Positions 22,145 through 26,299 of a stretch of 26,299 nt of DNA are shown piece by piece. How positions within the stretch are numbered: the first letter of the stretch is position 1; every line of letters starts with the position of its first letter. The notes beneath the pieces were generated by a model. The model did not search any database. It worked only from the letters and a program-made list of their open reading frames with translations, and was not told where the DNA came from. The translations under genes were made by a program, and so were the position numbers. This DNA comes from an uncultured Chloroflexota bacterium (lineage in GTDB: Bacteria; Chloroflexota; Anaerolineae; Aggregatilineales; Phototrophicaceae), in NCBI GenBank assembly GCA_937974245.1, contig CALJKV010000127.1, positions 1-26,299 of the forward strand, read 5' to 3'.

Positions 22145-23707
22145 CTACTCTGTATCATACCCCAACCTGCGGAGATTTTCGCGGATGACCGCCTCCAACC
22201 GGGCGCTCTCAGCGAACTGCTCGTGCAGCGCCGCCGTCAGCCGTTCCATCTTCTCCGCGAACGGTTCGCCGTCATCCTCCACCTCCGCCGCCCCCACGTA
22301 GCGCCCCGGCGTCAGCACGTAGCCATGCCCGGCGACCTCTTCCAGCGCCGCGCTCTTGCAGAAGCCGGGGATGTCCTCGTAGTCGCCCTGGCTACCCTCT
22401 CCATTTGGAGAGGGGCTGGGGGTGAGGTTCCGCCACAGATGATACGTCCCGGCAATCTGGGCGATGTCCTCGTCGCTCAGGTCGCGCAGCGTGCGATCCA
22501 GCATGAAGCCCATCCACCGAGCATCCACGAACAGTGTCTGCCCCCGCCGGTGCGCCGGTTTCGCCTTGTTCAGGAACCACAGGCAGGCCGGAATCTGCGT
22601 GTTGTAGAACAACTGCGGCGGCAGCGCCACCATGCAGTCCACCAGGTCAGCTTCGATCATCTGCTGGCGGATTTCCTTCTCGCCCCGCGTGTTGGTGCTC
22701 ATCGAACCGTTGGAGAGGACAAACCCGGCGCGTCCGTTCGCGCCCAGGTAGTAGATCATGTGCTGCACCCAGGCGAAGTTGGCGTTGCCCGCCGGTGGCG
22801 TCTCGAACAGCCAGCGCGGATCATCGGCCAGGAGCTGCCCGCCCCAGTCGCTCATGTTGAACGGTGGGTTGGCGAGGATGTAGTCCGCCCGCAGGTCGCG
22901 GTGCAGATTCTGGTGGAAGGTATCGGCGGCATGGGTGCCGATGTTGCCGTCAATACCGCGAATGGCGAGGTTCATCTTGCACAGCCGCCAGGTCGTCGGG
23001 TTGCTCTCCTGCCCGTAGACCGAAATATCGCCCACGTTCCCGCCGTGTTCGGCGATGAACTTCTCCGACTGCACGAACATCCCGCCGCTGCCACAGCACG
23101 GGTCATACACCCGCCCTTGATACGGTTCGAGCATTTCCACCAGCAGCCGCACCACCGGCTTGGGGGTGTAGAATTGCCCGCCCTTCTTGCCCTCGGCGCT
23201 GGCGAACTGCCCCAGGAAGTACTCGTAGACCCGCCCCAGAATGTCCTGGGAACGACTCTCACGGTCGCCCATCGCAATGGTGCTGATGAGGTCAATCAGT
23301 TCACCCAGGCGGCGCTTGTCCAGGTCTTCGCGCCCGTAGTCCTGCGGCAGCACCCCTTTCAGCGAGGGGTTGTCACGCTCAATCGCGGCCATCGCCCGAT
23401 CCACCAGCACGCCGATTTCCGGGGACTTTGCGCTCTGCTGCAAGCGTCCCCAGCGGGCGGCCTCCGGTACAAAGAAGATGTTCTCGGCCAGGTACTCATC
23501 GCGGTCTTCCGGGTCGGCGTATTCATCCGCCGACAGCGCCTCGAACAACTCCTGGAAGGCATCGGAGATGTACTTGAGGAAGATCAGCCCCAGCACCACA
23601 TGCTTGTATTCGGCGGCGTCCATGTGGCCGCGCAGTTTATCGGCGGCAGTCCACAGCTTGGATTCGAGGTCAGCGGGGACGCCGTTGCCATTGGTTTTCG
23701 ACGACAT
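22145..23707 (-). CDS. hsdM: type I restriction enzyme, M subunit (N6-adenine methyltransferase)
   Basis: 520 aa, normal length. N-terminal helical HsdM_N domain (about 10-145), then the methyltransferase core: KKGGQFYTPKPVVRLLVEML, SAM-binding motif I at D202-PCCGSGGMF, and catalytic N280-PPF283 (motif IV, amino-methyltransferase type). It methylates adenine in the host's recognition site with HsdS and protects it from HsdR. Residues about 427-441 (NLTPSPSPNGEGSQG) form a low-complexity loop encoded by a palindromic repeat inserted in frame between TYHLWR and DYEDIPGFC, outside the catalytic core, so activity should survive. First gene of the leftward R-M operon; ATG 23707 has only a weak Shine-Dalgarno. 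The large antisense frame over it is a composition artefact. Confidence 0.96.
   Translation of the reverse strand: MSSKTNGNGVPADLESKLWTAADKLRGHMDAAEYKHVVLGLIFLKYISDAFQELFEALSADEYADPEDRDEYLAENIFFVPEAARWGRLQQSAKSPEIGVLVDRAMAAIERDNPSLKGVLPQDYGREDLDKRRLGELIDLISTIAMGDRESRSQDILGRVYEYFLGQFASAEGKKGGQFYTPKPVVRLLVEMLEPYQGRVYDPCCGSGGMFVQSEKFIAEHGGNVGDISVYGQESNPTTWRLCKMNLAIRGIDGNIGTHAADTFHQNLHRDLRADYILANPPFNMSDWGGQLLADDPRWLFETPPAGNANFAWVQHMIYYLGANGRAGFVLSNGSMSTNTRGEKEIRQQMIEADLVDCMVALPPQLFYNTQIPACLWFLNKAKPAHRRGQTLFVDARWMGFMLDRTLRDLSDEDIAQIAGTYHLWRNLTPSPSPNGEGSQGDYEDIPGFCKSAALEEVAGHGYVLTPGRYVGAAEVEDDGEPFAEKMERLTAALHEQFAESARLEAVIRENLRRLGYDTE
22395..22426. repeat. palindromic repeat inside hsdM
   Basis: CCCTCTCC-ATTT-GGAGAGGG (22395-22414) is a perfect 8-bp hairpin, continued by GCTGGGGGTGAGG. 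It is a short member of the repeat type also seen at 20679-20757. It is translated as LTPSPSPNGEGS in HsdM without disturbing the frame. Confidence 0.75.
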
Positions 23708-23908
23708 TGACTCAGCTTTCGTAAGAAAAGGTTCATGTCATCCAATTATAGGGGGACTGCCGGATCTCTCCAAGTGGAACCGCCCGCCATTCTGTAATTT
23801 TGACGACCCCGTTGCCAATATTGACGCCCCGAAACTGTAATCCTACAACCTTTGCCCGACCCCGATTTGCGATAATGAGAGGGGAATTCGTTTATCGGGA
23901 GACATCAC

Positions 23909-24274
23909 TTGGCGAAGAAATCGGTGCGGCGCAGCATCACCATGACCCAGGAGATGCGCGACCGCCTGGCGCTGCTGGTCAGCAAGCAGCCCCGCGACAC
24001 GACTGAAGCCGACCTCATCCGGGAGGCGGTGCGGCTGTACCTGGATGACCAGGAAGACCTCATCGGCAGTCGCAAATACTTCCAGAAGTCGCTGCAAGGT
24101 CGCCTCAACCGGCTGGAAGCGGCACTGGCGTTTCACCTCAACGTCCTCATTTACCTCCTAGCGGCGCTCGACCCGGAGGGCAGCCCGGAACGCATCGCTG
24201 AGGCCATCCTGGCGGCACGGCAGGATGGGGATACCCTGCTGGCGCAGATGAACGCCCTGCAGGAGCGGCGATGA
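23909..24274 (+). CDS. RHH-like mobilisation accessory protein
   Basis: 121 aa. The start is TTG 23909, supported by GGGAG (23897-23901) 7 bases upstream and by the basic N-terminus that follows at once (AKKSVRRSITMTQEMRDRL). The first 50 residues look like a ribbon-helix-helix/CopG-type DNA-binding domain (RSITMT strand, then two helices ending DLIREAVRLYLDDQ). Residues about 60-95 are helical and hydrophobic (LEAALAFHLNVLIYLLAAL), perhaps for oligomerisation. It overlaps the relaxase-like gene by ATGA. Position and fold suggest an oriT-binding accessory factor (MobC/TraJ role), inferred from context. The oriT itself might lie in the 200-bp gap before it (23708-23908), where I see no clear inverted repeat. 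Confidence 0.7.
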   Translation: MAKKSVRRSITMTQEMRDRLALLVSKQPRDTTEADLIREAVRLYLDDQEDLIGSRKYFQKSLQGRLNRLEAALAFHLNVLIYLLAALDPEGSPERIAEAILAARQDGDTLLAQMNALQERR

Positions 24275-24942
24275 AAGCCATCATCGTGACCGACTTCGCC
24301 TACAAAGGGCCGAAACGCAAGGGACGCGGCACCGGCCACAAGGGGCTGCGCTCCACGCTCAAGTATCTACAGTTCAGAGACAACCGCGACCAGCACCTCC
24401 GGCAGGATGACGATGCTGAACGCTGGGTGGATCACGGGCTGGGGCAGCACTACCGCGCCATCTTCGAGCAGTGCGACCGGCTGCAAAGCAAGCATGTGCT
24501 GGCCTGGACGTGGGTGATTTCGCCCGCGCCTGACCTGATGGCGCTCATGCCGGAAGAGGAACGGCGCGACCTGGTACTTGACCTGACCGAGCATATCGTC
24601 GAGGACTACTACACGGCGCGCGGCTTTGACGTGCCGGAATACAGCTATGTCCTCCACGATCGGCTGACCGAACCGGACGATGGGAGTGAACCTTTGCAGC
24701 AGCTCCACACGCATGTCGTCCTACCCGGCACCGCACCGCTACCGGGTGTGGATCGCGCTCCAGTCTACAACAACAAGGAACGCGGACATGATGCCCTGTT
24801 CCGCGACATTGCCAGCCGCCATTTCGGCGCAGCTCTGGATCGCATCGTCGGCCCGGAGTGGCAGCGCCTGCGCGAGGAAGAACCAGAGATCGGAACCCCG
24901 GCACCAACCGGCAGCACCCTCGATGAGTGGTTTTCACGCTAA
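24271..24942 (+). CDS. compact relaxase-like protein (HUH-type)
   Basis: 223 aa. H129 (YSYVLHDRL) and H146-T-H148 (LQQLHTHVVLPG) form the three-histidine metal site (motif III) of conjugative relaxases; the strand before it (VLAWTWVISPAPD) is typical of Mob proteins. A Tyr for nicking is not assigned with certainty; Y12, Y32 and Y61 are candidates. It is much shorter than most relaxases and lacks a helicase or primase domain. Its role would be to nick oriT and lead the strand into the recipient through the coupling protein encoded next. ATG 24271 overlaps the RHH-like gene's stop by 4 bases, so the two are coupled. Similar short relaxases occur on Gram-positive and Chloroflexota elements, but I cannot place it in a MOB class. 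Confidence 0.7.
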   Translation: MKAIIVTDFAYKGPKRKGRGTGHKGLRSTLKYLQFRDNRDQHLRQDDDAERWVDHGLGQHYRAIFEQCDRLQSKHVLAWTWVISPAPDLMALMPEEERRDLVLDLTEHIVEDYYTARGFDVPEYSYVLHDRLTEPDDGSEPLQQLHTHVVLPGTAPLPGVDRAPVYNNKERGHDALFRDIASRHFGAALDRIVGPEWQRLREEEPEIGTPAPTGSTLDEWFSR

Positions 24943-24951
24943 GGAGATCGC

Positions 24952-25146
24952 ATGACAGACATCAACACCCGATCGCTTTCCGGCATCTTCACGCTGGTCA
25001 CCCTGATCCTGGCTGTGGCCGCAGTGGGTAAGCTGTTGGGACTGGACATAGGCGAGGCCCTGTATCTGGGGATGCTGCTGGTCGTCGGCCTGCTGCGGCT
25101 CGTCTATTATTTCGCCGGGCGGAAGCGGAATCAGAGAGAGGCGTAA
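24952..25146 (+). CDS. small membrane protein of the transfer operon
   Basis: 64 aa. An excellent Shine-Dalgarno (AAGGAG, 5 bases before ATG 24952) supports it. Two hydrophobic segments (about 11-29, GIFTLVTLILAVAAVGKLL, and 34-54, ALYLGMLLVVGLLRLVYYF) joined by a short loop, then a basic cytoplasmic tail (AGRKRNQREA). It lies 9 bases after the relaxase-like gene and 3 bases before the coupling-protein gene, so it is probably part of the transfer apparatus, perhaps bridging or stabilising the coupling ATPase. No known family recognised. Confidence 0.75.
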   Translation: MTDINTRSLSGIFTLVTLILAVAAVGKLLGLDIGEALYLGMLLVVGLLRLVYYFAGRKRNQREA

Positions 25147-25149
25147 CCC

Positions 25150-26299
25150 ATGTTCTACTGGTTGTTCACGGAGGGGCGGGGGCTGCTGGGCGGCTGCCTC
25201 GCCCCCCTCCTGTGCCTGACTTCGCTCGCGCCGCTGGTGGTGAGTGCCTTGCTTGGCGCGGGCATCCAGCGCACCAGCGAGGGTCAAAGACCCTCTGGCT
25301 GGAAACGTGGCGCGAAGCTGTTCGCCCATCTCGTCGTCCTCCTGGGCGTGTCGGCGCTCTACATTACCCTGCTGGGCGGCATGGCCGTGCAGCCGGTGCG
25401 CGGACGGCAGACGGCGAACGGGTTGATCCAGTTCCTCACCGGCGCGCCGCCCAACGTGGACGCCATGCGCCTCTTGCTATTTGGGATGCTGCTCGTCATG
25501 CTGGGTTTCTTCGTCACGTTGGGGCTGCACAGCGGCATCCGCAACGGCGGCTGGCTGCGTGAGCGCGTGGATCGGTTGCGGAATCCCCAGGTTCGGCGCG
25601 GGGCGCTCGGTTCATCCCACTTCTGCACCATGCGCGAGTACAAACGCTTCCGCCGCGACGACCCGGAAGGGCTGACCCTCCTCGGCGCGTTCTGGGGCGA
25701 GGGCAAACGCCGCCTCGACCTCGGTCAGGGACGGTTCTCCCTCGGTGGTGAGGATGTGGCACGCGGCGTCCTCACCCTCGGCGGCCCCGGCTCCGGCAAG
25801 ACCCAGGGCATCATCCTGCCTGCCATCGCCGACCGGATGCGCGCCGGGCATTCGCTGGTGGTGGCTGATCCCCAGGGTGAGATCACCGGGCATATCCTCA
25901 AGTACGCCGCCGTTACCCGCCATTTGGTCGTCGTCCATGACCCGACTTCGACCATTGGGCCGCGCTACAACCTGGCCGAAGGGATTGACAATGTGTCGGA
26001 TGCCCGCGCCATTGCCGATGTGCTGGTGCCCTCGGCGCAGGGGGACAACAAGTTCTGGAGTGACAGCGCCGCCGCCCTGCTGGCCGCGTGCCTGATCCGC
26101 TTCCCGAATCTGGGTGACATCTACAATGCCATGAACGATCTCAAGGCGCTGGCCGGGCAGTTGGCTGCTCAGAAGGACGATGCCTCCCTGCTGGCGAACA
26201 GCTTCATCGCCTCGGTGGGTTCGGATGGCAAGGTCGCCTCGAACGTTGTGGCGACGCTGGCGACGGCGCTCACCGGCTGGGCGTCTACCGAAGTCCGCG
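25150..26299 (+). CDS. TraG/VirD4-type coupling ATPase (partial, runs off the window)
   Basis: 383 codons are visible with no stop by the window edge. It starts at ATG 25150, 3 bases after the previous stop, with AGAGAGG upstream. The N-terminus has three hydrophobic segments (about 12-38, 56-78 and 107-128), more than the usual two, then the cytoplasmic ATPase: Walker A G211-GPGSGKT218, Walker B VVADPQGE (237-244, the DPxGE form of T4CPs) and conserved PRYNLAEG and KFWSDSAAALLAA segments. It would receive the relaxase-DNA complex and pass it to the type IV secretion channel. The missing C-terminal part is needed to see the all-alpha domain and remaining motifs. The gene confirms a conjugative or mobilisable element. 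Confidence 0.92.
   Translation, partial: MFYWLFTEGRGLLGGCLAPLLCLTSLAPLVVSALLGAGIQRTSEGQRPSGWKRGAKLFAHLVVLLGVSALYITLLGGMAVQPVRGRQTANGLIQFLTGAPPNVDAMRLLLFGMLLVMLGFFVTLGLHSGIRNGGWLRERVDRLRNPQVRRGALGSSHFCTMREYKRFRRDDPEGLTLLGAFWGEGKRRLDLGQGRFSLGGEDVARGVLTLGGPGSGKTQGIILPAIADRMRAGHSLVVADPQGEITGHILKYAAVTRHLVVVHDPTSTIGPRYNLAEGIDNVSDARAIADVLVPSAQGDNKFWSDSAAALLAACLIRFPNLGDIYNAMNDLKALAGQLAAQKDDASLLANSFIASVGSDGKVASNVVATLATALTGWASTEVR

Noticed and set aside
22139..23710. 523-codon rightward open frame
   Set aside because: It mirrors hsdM almost exactly on the other strand; hsdM carries motif I and NPPF, while this frame has composition-driven Arg/His/Gln-rich sequence.

Overview
The window looks like an accessory region of a GC-rich bacterial chromosome or large plasmid. 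The gene style (ISAs1 transposase, type I R-M genes interrupted by toxin-antitoxin pairs, a compact relaxase followed by a VirD4-type ATPase) reminds me of Chloroflexota (Anaerolineae-like), but this is an impression; no marker gene fixes the taxon. Most of the sequence is GC-rich. Two stretches are clearly more AT-rich: about 3040-11150, and 17484-18970 plus parts of hsdS. This suggests several rounds of horizontal acquisition.

Layout. (1) 1-3020, mobile-element cargo: a 5'-truncated PAPS-reductase-family remnant, three unrecognised small proteins, a 616-bp non-coding gap ending in a terminator-like hairpin, and ssb with a strong terminator. (2) 3040-11153, an AT-rich putative defence or signalling island. 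Reading leftward it has a ComEC-like metallo-beta-lactamase-fold protein, a single-chain E2-E1-JAB ubiquitin-like conjugation/deconjugation enzyme, a CHAT protease fused to a STAND/NB-ARC ATPase and TPRs, and a small winged-helix-like protein. A divergent XRE-ImmA regulator shares a 90-bp promoter region with the operon, and near-identical palindromic operators lie at both ends of that region. (3) 11153-14254, a repeat and IS zone: an internally deleted IS with 22-bp inverted repeats that starts on the regulator's stop codon, then a 277-bp tandem repeat array split by a complete ISAs1 element with a 10-bp target duplication, then a cluster of perfect hairpins. (4) 14319-23707, a type I restriction-modification locus read leftward: hsdM, an RHH-like antitoxin/RelE toxin pair, an MntA/HepT pair, a 200-bp MITE-like element, hsdS, a DUF3644 protein with a HEPN-like R-x4-H motif, a dual-specificity phosphatase, and hsdR. 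(5) 23909-26299, a rightward conjugation module: an RHH-like accessory protein, a compact relaxase-like protein, a small membrane protein and the start of a TraG/VirD4 coupling ATPase that runs off the window.

How the genes may work together. The relaxase/T4CP module would provide mobility and the rest is largely anti-phage or anti-plasmid cargo. The most interesting unit is 4034-11153. The E2, E1 and JAMM catalytic residues are all present in one chain, the CHAT His/Cys dyad and Walker motifs are present, and no separate ubiquitin-like protein is encoded. The MBL protein ends in a Ser/Gln-rich tail with a terminal glycine, so it is a candidate for the protein that is conjugated. The second notable unit is the HEPN-like/phosphatase pair between hsdS and hsdR, the same place that the PrrC anticodon nuclease occupies in the Ecoprr locus.
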